From contig NZ_CP063656.1 in the NCBI RefSeq assembly GCF_015209725.1, positions 2,153,001 through 2,217,000 on the forward strand: a stretch of DNA of 64,000 nucleotides, given 5' to 3'. This DNA comes from Lysobacter ciconiae (GTDB taxonomy: Bacteria; Pseudomonadota; Gammaproteobacteria; Xanthomonadales; Xanthomonadaceae). The notes beneath the pieces were generated by a model. That model was not told where the DNA came from and ran no database searches. It saw only the letters and a program-made list of their open reading frames with translations. Shown here piece after piece: positions 34,945 to 43,476 of the stretch. Position 1 is the stretch's first letter. The number at the start of each line of letters is the position of its first letter. Position numbers and translations under genes: made by a program.

Positions 34945-36822
34945 TCAGGCGTCGCCGCGCGGCCGGATCGAATCGGCCACCACCGTGGCGCCGCCGGCGA
35001 TCAGCGCACGCACCTGCGGATCGGACATGAAGCTGTCCACCGCGGCACTCCTGCGCGCATCGCGGGCCTTGTCGTTGCGCTCGCGCAGCGACACGCCGCC
35101 AACGGTGCTCGCTTCGAAGCGGATTTCCGGATCGCCGCCCAGGGAGGTGGCCAGCGCCTTGACGATCTGCGCCACCAGAACGGGCTTGTTGAGCAGCTCG
35201 TCTTGCGGGGACAGACCCAGGCGCACCACGCGTCCCTCGCAGGCGATGAAACCCACGTGCTCGGCGAGCACGCGCGCCGGTCCCTTCAGCGGACTGGCCA
35301 CCACCCAGGCGTGCCAGGCGTCGGCATCGGCGATGACGGCCCCTGCAGGCACTTCATCGGATGCAGCGTGCGGAGCTGGATGCGGCTCGCTGACCGATGC
35401 TGTCGGCTCGGGGGCAGTCGTCGCAACGGCGACGGCCTCCGACTCGTCTTCCAGGCTGAAGAACGGGGCTTGCTCGCGCTCGTCGTGGTGGTAGGTGTCC
35501 GGGCTCCGTCCGGCGGCTTCCGGCGTCTCGGGGCGCGCTTCGGCAGGCACATCGGCAATGCCCGTATCAGTGGGAGCGCGCGCACGCGTTGGCGTTGGCG
35601 CAGGACGGGGCGTGGCCGGCAGCAGCGACTCGTGCGCGGAGGCGGAGGCTGAGGCAGGCCCCGACGCGGAACCGGCTCCGGCAATGCCACCCGCGGTCAC
35701 ACCAGTGCCGCCACTCGCCGGACCACTGCGTGCCGACTGCGGCCCCGCGGGACGGAACGCCAGCATGCGCAGCACGCTCATCTCGAAACCGGCGCGCTGA
35801 CTGGGAGCCAGTGAGAGGTCGCGACGGCCATTGATCGCCATCTGGTACCACAGCTGGACCAGCTCAGCCGGGACCCTGGTCGCCAACGCATCGATGGCCA
35901 CGCCATCGACCTCGATGCTTGCCCCGGGCACCAGCTGGCGCACCTGGATGCGGTGCAGGGCATCGCTCAGCGCTTCCAGCACGCCGGCCCAGTCGGGCGA
36001 GAACTCCGCCAGCGCGGCGACCTCCGCCATCAGCGCAGCGCCATCGCCGGACGCCAACGCGTCCAGCAACGCGCCCACGCGGGTCTGGTCGACGGTACCC
36101 AGCATCGTGGCGACCGCGGCGTCGGTGAGCTGGCCACCGGTGTAGGCGATCGCCTGGTCCAGCAGCGACAGGCCGTCGCGCAGGCTGCCGTCGGCCGCGC
36201 GGCTGATCTGGCGCACCGCGCCGGGTTCGACCGCGATGCCCTCGGCCTGGAGGATCTTCTCCACCTGGCCGCCGATCTGCTCCTCGTCCAGGCGCTTGAG
36301 GTTGAACTGCAGGCAGCGCGACAGCACGGTTACCGGCAGCTTCTGCGGGTCGGTGGTGGCGAGCAGGAACTTCACGTGACCGGGCGGCTCCTCCAGCGTT
36401 TTCAGCAGCGCGTTGAACGCCGACTTCGAGAGCATGTGCACTTCGTCGATCAGGTAGACCTTTACCCGGCCGCGCGAGGGCATGTACTGCGCGTTGTCGA
36501 TCAAATCGCGCACATCATCCACGCCGGTGTTGGACGCGGCGTCGATTTCCAGCAGGTCGATGAACCGGCCCGCGTCGATGTCGCGGCACGAATTGCACTC
36601 ACCGCAGGGATCGGCCGACGTGCCCTGCTCGCAGTTGAGCGACTTGGCGAAGATCCGCGCGATCGTGGTCTTGCCCACGCCGCGGGTGCCCGAAAACAGG
36701 AACGCGTGATGCACCCGGCCGCTGTCGAGCGCGTTGGTCAGGGCGCGGACCACGTGCTCCTGCCCGACCAGTTCGGCGAAGCGCTTGGGTCGCCACTTGC
36801 GGGCGAGGACGAGATAGGACAT
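34945..36822 (-). CDS. dnaX: DNA polymerase III gamma/tau subunit
   Basis: DnaX is the clamp-loader ATPase; the long tau form also links the polymerase cores. The 625-residue frame has Walker A FSGTRGVGKTTIARIFAKSL, a zinc module with CEQG, CGECNSC, Walker B YLIDEVHML and the SRC motif in VLSRCLQFNLKRL. A Pro/Ala/Ser-rich linker around 380-500 is followed by the tau-specific C-terminal part. I see no obvious A-rich slippery site of the E. coli type, so whether a short gamma form exists is unclear. The start MSYLVLARKWRPKRF is canonical. Confidence 0.97.
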   Translation of the reverse strand: MSYLVLARKWRPKRFAELVGQEHVVRALTNALDSGRVHHAFLFSGTRGVGKTTIARIFAKSLNCEQGTSADPCGECNSCRDIDAGRFIDLLEIDAASNTGVDDVRDLIDNAQYMPSRGRVKVYLIDEVHMLSKSAFNALLKTLEEPPGHVKFLLATTDPQKLPVTVLSRCLQFNLKRLDEEQIGGQVEKILQAEGIAVEPGAVRQISRAADGSLRDGLSLLDQAIAYTGGQLTDAAVATMLGTVDQTRVGALLDALASGDGAALMAEVAALAEFSPDWAGVLEALSDALHRIQVRQLVPGASIEVDGVAIDALATRVPAELVQLWYQMAINGRRDLSLAPSQRAGFEMSVLRMLAFRPAGPQSARSGPASGGTGVTAGGIAGAGSASGPASASASAHESLLPATPRPAPTPTRARAPTDTGIADVPAEARPETPEAAGRSPDTYHHDEREQAPFFSLEDESEAVAVATTAPEPTASVSEPHPAPHAASDEVPAGAVIADADAWHAWVVASPLKGPARVLAEHVGFIACEGRVVRLGLSPQDELLNKPVLVAQIVKALATSLGGDPEIRFEASTVGGVSLRERNDKARDARRSAAVDSFMSDPQVRALIAGGATVVADSIRPRGDA

Positions 36823-36965
36823 CGATAACCTTGGGCAAGTCCGGCAGGGAACGCCCGCGCCCCGGAATCGGCCGGCACGGACGCAGCGCCACCATTGTGC
36901 CACGCCGCCCCGCGCTCCCATCCCGGATCAAGCGCCCGGCCCTCGCGGCCAGAGAAGGATTTGAC

Positions 36966-36994
36966 TTGTCCCCTTGCCCGCGCGGCGCTAGACT
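36966..36994 (+). promoter_or_regulatory. Candidate sigma-70 promoter of tRNA-Ser(GGA)-ffs
   Basis: TTGTCC and TAGACT are separated by exactly 17 bases, about 65 bases before the tRNA. The following TTTGCGG is a plausible start-site discriminator. The spacer from dnaX to the tRNA (36823-37058) otherwise shows no gene. Confidence 0.55.
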
Positions 36995-37058
36995 TTGCGG
37001 CTTCGTTGCGTTCCGGCCGGATTGGCGGCGCGACGGGGATCTGAAGCGTTTCAGATGC

Positions 37059-37151
37059 GGAGAGGTGTCCGAGTGGTTGAAGGAGCACGCCTGGAAAGTG
37101 TGTAAGCGTCTAAACCGCGCTTCGGGGGTTCGAATCCCCCTCTCTCCGCCA
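37059..37151 (+). tRNA. tRNA-Ser (anticodon GGA)
   Basis: The acceptor stem GGAGAGG pairs with CCTCTCC, with discriminator G and an encoded CCA. The anticodon arm CACGC-CTGGAAA-GTGTG shows GGA. A long variable arm and the T-arm GGGGGTTCGAATCCCCC identify a class II tRNA-Ser. It reads UCC/UCU. It lies 18 bases before the SRP RNA, probably in one transcript. Confidence 0.97.
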
Positions 37152-37169
37152 GATGTTGCAGTTGTCCAT

Positions 37170-37280
37170 GGTGGCCCCGTCGGCCCCTCGCGACGCTAGG
37201 TTGAAAACTCCGCCAGGGCCGGAAGGCAGCAACGGTATTGACTGATGCGGGCGCCGAGGCAAGTTGGCGGGGCTGCCACC
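37170..37280 (+). ncRNA. ffs: Signal recognition particle 4.5S RNA
   Basis: The bacterial SRP RNA binds Ffh and targets nascent membrane proteins. The conserved apical region reads CAGGGCCGGAAGGCAGCAAC, including the GGAA tetraloop and the AGCAAC internal loop. The ends pair: GGTGGCCCCG with CGGGGCTGCCACC. The RNA is about 111 nucleotides, the usual 4.5S size, and is followed by TTTTT (37281-37285), which acts as its terminator tail. Confidence 0.95.
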
Positions 37281-37302
37281 TTTTTGGCTGCCGGAGCGCA
37301 GC

Positions 37303-38091
37303 TCAGGCGACGTCGACCTGCATTGCGGTCGTCGGCTTCAGCGCCACCAATTCTCCCTGCCGGCCGATCCGGTAGCCGCGCGCCTCCAGCGCTTCGCCCT
37401 CCTGGGCACTGCCGTAGTGGTACAGCAGGCAGCGCTCCAGCAGCACCTGCGGGTATTCCCGCTCCAGATCGTCGATACCGCTGTGCGACGGATTGCCGTG
37501 CAAGGCGCAGTCGTGGGCGATCAGTTCGCCCGCATCGGCCATCCTGGCGAGCATTTCCGGGATCGGCCGGGTATCGCCTGTCCACACCAGGCTGCCGTGC
37601 AGGCGCAGGCCGAACGCGGTGTCAGGCCAGTGATGGCGGACGGGAAAGACCTCCAGGCGCACACCCTGGTGCCAGAACGACTCGCCCACCGGAATCACCT
37701 GGAAGGCATCCCAGAAGTTCGCCCCACCCTCGGCCAGGGGATTGGGGTAATCACCCACCCGCTGATGCAGCAACGGCACCAGTTTGGCGGGCACGTACAG
37801 CCGGATCCGACCGCGCAGCGACGGATTGAAGTAGGCCTCCACGAACAGCCGCTCGAAACCGGCGACGTGGTCCAGGTGCGTGTGGGTGATGAACAACGCC
37901 TGCGGCGCTCGCCCGTAGTGGTCCAGGAATGCGGTCAGGCCCTCGCCGCCGCAGTCGATCGTCAGCCAGGGCTGGCCGTGGCGCTCGATGGTCGCCATGG
38001 CGGAGCCCAGCTCGACCGCCGAGGCGTTGCCGACCCCCTGCAGGCGCAGATCCCACGCCACGTCAGTAACCCCGTTCCCAGACATTGTCAT
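37303..38091 (-). CDS. MBL-fold metallo-hydrolase
   Basis: This metallo-beta-lactamase-fold enzyme of 262 residues has the zinc motif THTHLDHVAGFE, a second His in VRHHWPDTAFG, VWTGDTRPIP and AHDCALHGNPSHSGI, all in the usual order. The substrate is unknown; the layout resembles RNase Z/PhnP-like hydrolases. The start overlaps the end of the Kdo kinase gene, so the two are probably translated together. A second ATG two codons later (38085) is an equally good start. It is convergent with the SRP RNA. Confidence 0.85.
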   Translation of the reverse strand: MTMSGNGVTDVAWDLRLQGVGNASAVELGSAMATIERHGQPWLTIDCGGEGLTAFLDHYGRAPQALFITHTHLDHVAGFERLFVEAYFNPSLRGRIRLYVPAKLVPLLHQRVGDYPNPLAEGGANFWDAFQVIPVGESFWHQGVRLEVFPVRHHWPDTAFGLRLHGSLVWTGDTRPIPEMLARMADAGELIAHDCALHGNPSHSGIDDLEREYPQVLLERCLLYHYGSAQEGEALEARGYRIGRQGELVALKPTTAMQVDVA

Positions 38092-38812
38092 AGGCCCGGC
38101 GCAGGCGCTCGAAATCGCGCTCCACATCGGCCACGGCGCGATTGCCGCGCACCTTGAGCAGCGAGCGCTTCAGCCTTGCCAGGTTGCGCTCGCGCCAGCC
38201 CGTGGCCGGGATGACGATGCGGCCGCGGTCCAGATCGATCACCCAGCCGCGGCCACGCGAATCGAACATCAGGTTGTGCGCATTGAGGTCGGCGTGGTCG
38301 AGGCCGGCACGGTGCGCTCGCGCGACCAGCCGGCCCGCTTCCTCCCACGGCGCGCCGTCGCCGGCGACGATCGCGCGGTCCGCCAGCGTACGCACGTCCG
38401 GCAGGCGCTCGATCAGGATCGCGCAGCGGTAGAACAGGCCCTCGCGGCGGTACATGGCCGCGATCGGCGGCGGCACCGGCACCCCGCGCTCGATCATCGC
38501 CCGCGAGAGGCGAAACTCGGCAAAACTGCGCGTGCTCATTGCGCCGCGCCAGACATAGCGGTCGCGGCTCAGATTGGCTACCAGCCCGCCGCGCAGGTAG
38601 CGTCGCAGGACGGCCTGGCCGAAAGGCGCATCCACGAACCAGGCCCCGCCGCGGCCGCCGCTTTCCACCGGTCGCGCCTGATGCTGCCACCAGGTCGGAG
38701 TAAACCACTCCGGCTCGGCTTGCCGTACCCGCTTGGTGTCGAACAGAATCGCCCCATAGCCGCTGCCTTCGCGGAATGGCGTCAATCCTTCGGCAGAGTC
38801 GAACCCCGTCAT
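38063..38812 (-). CDS. kdkA: 3-deoxy-D-manno-octulosonic acid kinase
   Basis: KdkA phosphorylates the Kdo residue of the lipopolysaccharide inner core at position 4. The 249-residue frame has the protein-kinase-like features GAWFVDAPFGQAVLRRYLRGG, the catalytic loop DHADLNAHNLMFD and the metal-binding VIDLDRGRIV. The start at 38812 is used; an ATG at 38836 would overlap the divergent glycosyltransferase start. Both divergent neighbours are lipopolysaccharide-type genes, consistent with core assembly. Confidence 0.92.
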   Translation of the reverse strand: MTGFDSAEGLTPFREGSGYGAILFDTKRVRQAEPEWFTPTWWQHQARPVESGGRGGAWFVDAPFGQAVLRRYLRGGLVANLSRDRYVWRGAMSTRSFAEFRLSRAMIERGVPVPPPIAAMYRREGLFYRCAILIERLPDVRTLADRAIVAGDGAPWEEAGRLVARAHRAGLDHADLNAHNLMFDSRGRGWVIDLDRGRIVIPATGWRERNLARLKRSLLKVRGNRAVADVERDFERLRRAYDNVWERGY

Positions 38813-38834
38813 TCCCCGGAGTCTAGCAATTAGC

Positions 38835-39890
38835 ATGCCCCCTGCACCCGCTTCGATCTGCCTGCTGCGCCTGTCCGCGCTGGGCGATGTCACCCACGTG
38901 GTCCCGTTGGTGCGCACGCTGCAGGCGGCATGGCCGGAAACGCCACTGAGCTGGATCATCGGCAAGGCCGAGCAGCGCCTGCTGGAAGGCCTGCCCGGGG
39001 TGGAGTTCATCGAGTACGACAAGAAATCCGGATTCGCCGGCATGCGCGCGCTGCGCCGGCGATTGAACGCTCGCGCCGGCGGCAAGTTCGACGTGCTGCT
39101 GCAGATGCAGGTTGCCGCGCGTGCGAACCTGCTCTCGGCGGTGGTTCCGGCGCGCACCCGGGTCGGCTATGACCGCGCCCGATCACGCGACGGCCATGGT
39201 TTGTTCGTCAACCAGCGCATCCCGGCGCGCCACGGAATGCACGTGCTGGATGCGATCGGCAGCTTCTGCGAGCCGCTGGGACTGCGCCAGGAGCAGGTCC
39301 GCTGGGACCTGCCGGTTCCGGCGGATGCCCGCGACTGGGCCCGCGCCCAGTGGGAGACAGACGATGTCCGCACGCTGATGATCTCGCCCTGCTCCAGCCA
39401 CGTCCTGCGCAACTGGCACGCCGAGCGCTACGCAGCCGTCGCCGACCACGCGATCGAGCGCGGCTGGCGGGTGGTCCTGTGCGGCGGTCGCAGCGAGCTG
39501 GAGCGGCAGACCACCGACGCCATCGTGCAGTCCATGCGCGGCAGCGCGCTCGACCTGGTCGGCAGGGACACGCTGAAGCAGCTGCCTGCGCTGCTGGAGC
39601 GGGCCGACCTGCTGATGACCCCGGACTCGGGACCGATGCACATTGCCAACGCGATGGGAACCAAGGTGCTCGGCCTGCACGCGGCCAGCAACCCGGCGCG
39701 CAGCGGGCCCTACAGCGATCGCCGCTACTGCGTGGACCGCTATGACGACGCCGCGCGCCGGTACCGGGGCAAGCCCGCCGCCGAGTTGCGCTGGGGTGCC
39801 AAGATCGAACAGCCGGGAGTGATGGACCTGGTGACCGTCGATGATGCGATCGCGGCCTTCGAGCGCTTTGTCAGCGACACGGCCGGCTGA
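38835..39890 (+). CDS. Family 9 glycosyltransferase (heptosyltransferase-like)
   Basis: This 351-residue GT-B enzyme belongs to the ADP-heptose:LPS family. It has ICLLRLSALGDVTHVVPLVR at the N-terminus, SPCSSHVLRNWHAERY in the middle and the C-terminal nucleotide-sugar site LLMTPDSGPMHIANAMGTK. It would add heptose or a related sugar to the lipopolysaccharide core. It is transcribed divergently from kdkA with 22 bases between the starts. The exact acceptor cannot be told from sequence. Confidence 0.9.
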   Translation: MPPAPASICLLRLSALGDVTHVVPLVRTLQAAWPETPLSWIIGKAEQRLLEGLPGVEFIEYDKKSGFAGMRALRRRLNARAGGKFDVLLQMQVAARANLLSAVVPARTRVGYDRARSRDGHGLFVNQRIPARHGMHVLDAIGSFCEPLGLRQEQVRWDLPVPADARDWARAQWETDDVRTLMISPCSSHVLRNWHAERYAAVADHAIERGWRVVLCGGRSELERQTTDAIVQSMRGSALDLVGRDTLKQLPALLERADLLMTPDSGPMHIANAMGTKVLGLHAASNPARSGPYSDRRYCVDRYDDAARRYRGKPAAELRWGAKIEQPGVMDLVTVDDAIAAFERFVSDTAG

Positions 39891-39938
39891 GCTGCAACCT
39901 GCCTTGGTTGAAGGCAGCTCAAGCCGGGCCGCCAGCGC

Positions 39939-40346
39939 TTACCCGGGGTCGGCGTTGCGGTAGTCCTGGTAGGACTTTTCCTCGACGTAGCTGGAACCCA
40001 GGGCGAGGTTGATCTCGCGCTTGAGGCGCGCGCGCTCATCGTTCTCGAAATAGACGCTGCGCGCCAGACGGATGAACTCCTCATCGAACTCGCCGGCTTT
40101 TTCCTTGAGCCGGATGTCGTCCTCAATCACCCAAAGCCGCTCGTTGACCGCCTTCAGCTGCGCGCGAAGCTTGACCACGTCCTTGCCCGCGGCGGGGTGC
40201 TCCATCCAGGTCTTCTGCAGCGCGCCCAGCTCCTTGTGGATGTTCTCCAGCTTGGCCGCATCAGTCATCCGCTCGGACTTGATGGACAGGATTGCGATCT
40301 TGTCGAGGAGCTCGCCAAAGGAGACGGGAACAAGGATTTCGGACAT
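39939..40346 (-). CDS. DUF6165 family protein
   Basis: This 135-residue charged, mainly helical protein begins MSEILVPVSFGELLDKIAIL and contains KSERMTDAAKLENIHKEL and NERLWVIEDDIRLKEK. The family is known from proteobacterial surface-polysaccharide loci. No enzyme motif or membrane segment is visible. It is convergent with the family-9 glycosyltransferase (48 bases between stops), so a link to lipopolysaccharide is only suggested by position. Confidence 0.8.
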   Translation of the reverse strand: MSEILVPVSFGELLDKIAILSIKSERMTDAAKLENIHKELGALQKTWMEHPAAGKDVVKLRAQLKAVNERLWVIEDDIRLKEKAGEFDEEFIRLARSVYFENDERARLKREINLALGSSYVEEKSYQDYRNADPG

Positions 40347-40414
40347 GGGGCACCCGCTGGGAGGAAAGCGGACAGTCTACCGCCAGACAGGATCGCGGGC
40401 GGCGCGCGCGGCGC

Positions 40415-40443
40415 TTGTACGCGAATCACGGCCACCGTATCAT
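40415..40443 (+). promoter_or_regulatory. Candidate sigma-70 promoter of tRNA-Ser(CGA)
   Basis: TTGTAC and TATCAT are separated by exactly 17 bases, and the -10 ends 41 bases before the tRNA. Both elements keep at least four consensus bases. The position fits a tRNA leader. Confidence 0.65.
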
Positions 40444-40483
40444 TGCGCCCCCACGACCCCGGTCTTGATGTCGGCGGTTCACC

Positions 40484-40579
<96 letters not shown>

Positions 40580-40710
40580 GCATTCTGCAACGGCTGCCTC
40601 TGCAGCCCTTTGCCGTGCCCGCCCGTTGCGTTTGCGTGTCCGTATGCACGCCCCGGCAGCGTTAACGTATGTGAAGACACTCCCGACGACGTCACCGGCG
40701 TGATCACCCC

Positions 40711-41415
40711 ATGATCGAATTTGGACACCTGACCCACGTCGGCCTGCGTCGCGAGCTCAACGAAGACAGCTATTACGGCGACAGCGTGCTGGGCCTGTGG
40801 CTGGTCGCCGACGGTATGGGTGGCCACGACTACGGCGAGGTCGCCAGCGCCCTGGCACGCGAAACGATTGCCCGCGAAACCCGCGACGGCACGCCGCTGG
40901 TGGATGCGATCCGCATCGCCGACGAGGAGATCATCAGGACCTCGCGCCAGCGCCGCGACGCGCTACCGATGGGGACCACCGTGGTCGCGGCCCGGGTCAA
41001 CGGCAGCCGCTTCGAGGCCGCCTGGGTCGGCGACAGCCGCGTCTACCTGTGGCGCGACGGGCAGCTGGTGCAGTTGTCCAAGGACCACAGCTACGTGCAG
41101 GAACTGATCGCCAGCGGTGCGATCACCCGTGACCAGGCGCGCAGCCATCCGCACCGCAACGTGGTCACCCAGGCACTGGGCGTGACCGATCCGCGCAACC
41201 TCAACGTGGCGACGGTAAGCGGCGAGATGCTGCCGGGCATGCAGTTGCTGCTGTGCAGCGACGGTCTTACCGAGGAGGTGGAGGACGAGCAGATCGCCAA
41301 GGTGCTGGCGCTGCGCGACCGCAGCGCCCAGGAATGCGTCGACACCCTGATCGCCGCCGCGCTCGACGGCGGCGGCTCGGACAACGTGACCGCGGTGCTC
41401 ATCCGCAGCCACTGA
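40711..41415 (+). CDS. PP2C-family serine/threonine protein phosphatase
   Basis: This 234-residue metal-dependent phosphatase has all core motifs: RELNEDSYYGD, VADGMGGHDYGEVAS, MGTTVVAAR, AAWVGDSRVYLWRDG, LLCSDGLTEEV and GGSDNVTAVLI. It has no extra domains. Such enzymes often reverse Ser/Thr kinase signalling, for example with FHA or type VI secretion partners, but no kinase is nearby. It is convergent with dnaQ. Confidence 0.93.
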   Translation: MIEFGHLTHVGLRRELNEDSYYGDSVLGLWLVADGMGGHDYGEVASALARETIARETRDGTPLVDAIRIADEEIIRTSRQRRDALPMGTTVVAARVNGSRFEAAWVGDSRVYLWRDGQLVQLSKDHSYVQELIASGAITRDQARSHPHRNVVTQALGVTDPRNLNVATVSGEMLPGMQLLLCSDGLTEEVEDEQIAKVLALRDRSAQECVDTLIAAALDGGGSDNVTAVLIRSH

Positions 41416-41417
41416 GT

Positions 41418-41453
41418 CCGCGCAGGCACTAGCGCCCGCGCAGGCGCTAGGCC
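41418..41453. repeat. Two 18-base tandem units between the PP2C and dnaQ stops
   Basis: CCGCGCAGGCACTAGCGC is followed by CCGCGCAGGCGCTAGGCC. The second copy contains the dnaQ stop codon. The first copy carries the same CTA triplet exactly 18 bases further downstream in frame, so the duplication copied the stop region. Confidence 0.8.
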
Positions 41454-42166
41454 TCCGCCAACTCCGCGACCTCGTCCCAAACGGCGCGACCGGCCTTCTT
41501 GCGCAAGCTTGCCAGGCGCGCCTCGTGCGCCGCGAGTTCTGGGGCGAGGATCACCACCCGCGGGCGCTGCAGGCGCACGTCGGCGGTGTAGGACGCCTTC
41601 GACTGCTCGCCTGCCGCCGGCCCCGGCGCGGCAAAGCCGATCTCCTCCTGGCCCGACGTCAGCGCGATGTAGACCTCGGCCAGCAGCTGGGCGTCCAGCA
41701 GGGCGCCATGCAACTGCCGGTGTGCGTTGTCCACGCCCAGCCGACGGCACAACGCATCCAGCGAGTTGCGCTGCCCCGGATAGCGATGCCGGGCCAGCAG
41801 GAGCGAGTCCTCGATACGGCAGCGATCGGCCAGGCAGCCGTACTGCGCGCCCGCCAGGCGCAGCTCATTGTCCAGAAACCCGACGTCGAAGGCGGCGTTG
41901 TGGATCACCAGTTCCGCCCCGGCGATGAACTCGAGGAATTCCTCCACCACGTCGGTGAATACCGGCTTGTCGGCGAGGAACTCCAGGGTCAGGCCGGTGA
42001 CTTCCTGCGCGCCCGGCTCGAATGCGCAATCGGGTTTCAGGTACTGGTGATAGGTACGACCGGTAGGCCGGCGCTCGACGAACTCGACGCAGCCGATCTC
42101 CACCACGCGGTTGCCCCGCTCCCAGCTCAGGCCGGTGGTCTCGGTATCCAGGATGACCTGACGCAT
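41447..42166 (-). CDS. dnaQ: DNA polymerase III epsilon subunit (proofreading exonuclease)
   Basis: DnaQ is the 3'-5' exonuclease of the replicative polymerase. The 239-residue frame has the DEDD motifs: VILDTETTGLSWERG (Asp, Glu), VIHNAAFDVGFLDNEL (Asp) and the His/Asp pair in HRQLHGALLDAQLLAEVY. The C-terminal part binds the alpha subunit. The ATG at 42166 overlaps the rnhA stop as TGATG. The pair rnhA-dnaQ is co-directional here, whereas E. coli has them divergent. Confidence 0.96.
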   Translation of the reverse strand: MRQVILDTETTGLSWERGNRVVEIGCVEFVERRPTGRTYHQYLKPDCAFEPGAQEVTGLTLEFLADKPVFTDVVEEFLEFIAGAELVIHNAAFDVGFLDNELRLAGAQYGCLADRCRIEDSLLLARHRYPGQRNSLDALCRRLGVDNAHRQLHGALLDAQLLAEVYIALTSGQEEIGFAAPGPAAGEQSKASYTADVRLQRPRVVILAPELAAHEARLASLRKKAGRAVWDEVAELAEA

Positions 42167-42654
42167 CACGCGCGCCTTGCCGAGGCGGCCTGCTTGAACC
42201 GGATCGCTTCATCACGGGCGAGCACGTCGACGCGCTCGTTGTCGGGATCCCCGGAGTGGCCCTTCACCCAGCGCCAGTCGATCCGGTGGTTCTTCGTGGC
42301 CAGGTCCAGGCGCTCCCACAGATCGCGGTTCTTCACCGGCGCTCCGCCCGCGGTCTTCCAGCCGCGGCGCATCCAGTTCGCCATCCAGGTGGTGATGCCC
42401 TGGCGGACATACTGCGAGTCTGTGTGCAGGGTCACCGTGCAGCTTTCCCTGAGCGCCTCCAGGGCGCAGATCGTGGCCATCAGCTCCATGCGGTTGTTGG
42501 TGGTGTCGGCCTCGCCGCCCACCAGCTCACGCTCGCGGCCCTTGCAGCGCAGCAGCGCCGCCCAGCCGCCGGGGCCGGGATTGCCCAGGCAGGAGCCGTC
42601 GGTGTGGATCTCGACAATCGTGGGGGTCCTGGTCGCGCCGGTGTCTTCAGTCAT
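42166..42654 (-). CDS. rnhA: Ribonuclease HI
   Basis: RNase HI removes RNA from RNA-DNA hybrids. The 162-residue frame has the catalytic acidic residues in IHTDGSCLGNPGPGG, NNRMELMATICAL, TLHTDSQYV and VKGHSGDPDNERVDVLA. The short N-terminal extension (TEDTGATRTPT) is not conserved. It is coupled to dnaQ through TGATG. Confidence 0.97.
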   Translation of the reverse strand: MTEDTGATRTPTIVEIHTDGSCLGNPGPGGWAALLRCKGRERELVGGEADTTNNRMELMATICALEALRESCTVTLHTDSQYVRQGITTWMANWMRRGWKTAGGAPVKNRDLWERLDLATKNHRIDWRWVKGHSGDPDNERVDVLARDEAIRFKQAASARRA

Positions 42655-42661
42655 CGCGCCA

Positions 42662-43396
42662 TTATCCCCGACCGCGCGCGTCGGGTCTTGTCCTGACCCG
42701 CGGATCGACCCGCCGGTCCGCCGGCGGCAGCGGCCAGCGCGCGACCTGCCAGCGCAGCTGGCGGAGCGCCGTCGGCGGGATCATCGCCTGCACCTGCTTG
42801 CCCGCGCTGAGCGCCAGCACGCTGCGGAAGCGGTCGGCGAAGCCGATCCCGGAATCCTCCACCCGGGGCTGCCACCTCGGGCCGAGCCATTGCACCCGGG
42901 TCGCGGCGGACGCGAACCCCGCTCGGCGAATCGCCGCCTGCCAGGCACCGGTGCCCTTCGAGCGCACGCCCGCGCCGGTCCAGCGCAGGCGGTAGGGGCT
43001 CCACGGGTTGAGTGTCGCCAGCCACAGCCGACCGCCGGGGGCGAGCAGCCGCGCGCATTCCTCCAGGATGTCCTGCACCTGATGCCCGTCATCAAGTGCG
43101 TGTTGGAGGAATATCGCGCCGAAGCACTCACTGGCCAGCGGCAGCGGCAGGTCGCATTGCAGATCACCGGCAAACCCACTTGGTGTGCGATGCAGGCGGA
43201 CCCCGCGGGCGGCGTCGGGTGCAAGCGCCGCATCCGGGCCGATCCACAGCCACGGCAAGGCGGGGCACATTGCCAACGCCCGCCCCACCGCCGCAACCTC
43301 ACTGTCCAGAAGCGCGTTTCCTGCCGCGCCTTCGAACCAGCCGAGCGTGCTCGGCGGCGGTTTCCCCAGTTGACGGTGGTAGGTGAACGCGGGCAT
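42662..43396 (-). CDS. yafS: YafS-like SAM-dependent methyltransferase
   Basis: This class I methyltransferase-like protein of 244 residues keeps the later family motifs (FGAIFLQHALDDGHQ, ECARLLAPGGRLWLATLNPW) while the first SAM-binding loop (LPWLWIGPDAALAPD) is poorly conserved. The location between gloB and rnhA is the same as yafS in E. coli, which supports the assignment. The substrate is unknown. The C-terminus is Arg/Pro-rich. It is divergent from gloB. Confidence 0.82.
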   Translation of the reverse strand: MPAFTYHRQLGKPPPSTLGWFEGAAGNALLDSEVAAVGRALAMCPALPWLWIGPDAALAPDAARGVRLHRTPSGFAGDLQCDLPLPLASECFGAIFLQHALDDGHQVQDILEECARLLAPGGRLWLATLNPWSPYRLRWTGAGVRSKGTGAWQAAIRRAGFASAATRVQWLGPRWQPRVEDSGIGFADRFRSVLALSAGKQVQAMIPPTALRQLRWQVARWPLPPADRRVDPRVRTRPDARGRG

Positions 43397-43476
43397 GGTC
43401 GCGGGTTGTCCCTCGGTCGAATACGGCGGATCCCTGATTCTGCTGCATGCCGCGGGCAATCCCAAGGAGTCCCCGT

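Noticed and set aside
34945..36822. Programmed frameshift in dnaX giving a short gamma form
   Set aside because: No A-rich slippery run with a downstream stem was found, so the claim cannot be supported here.
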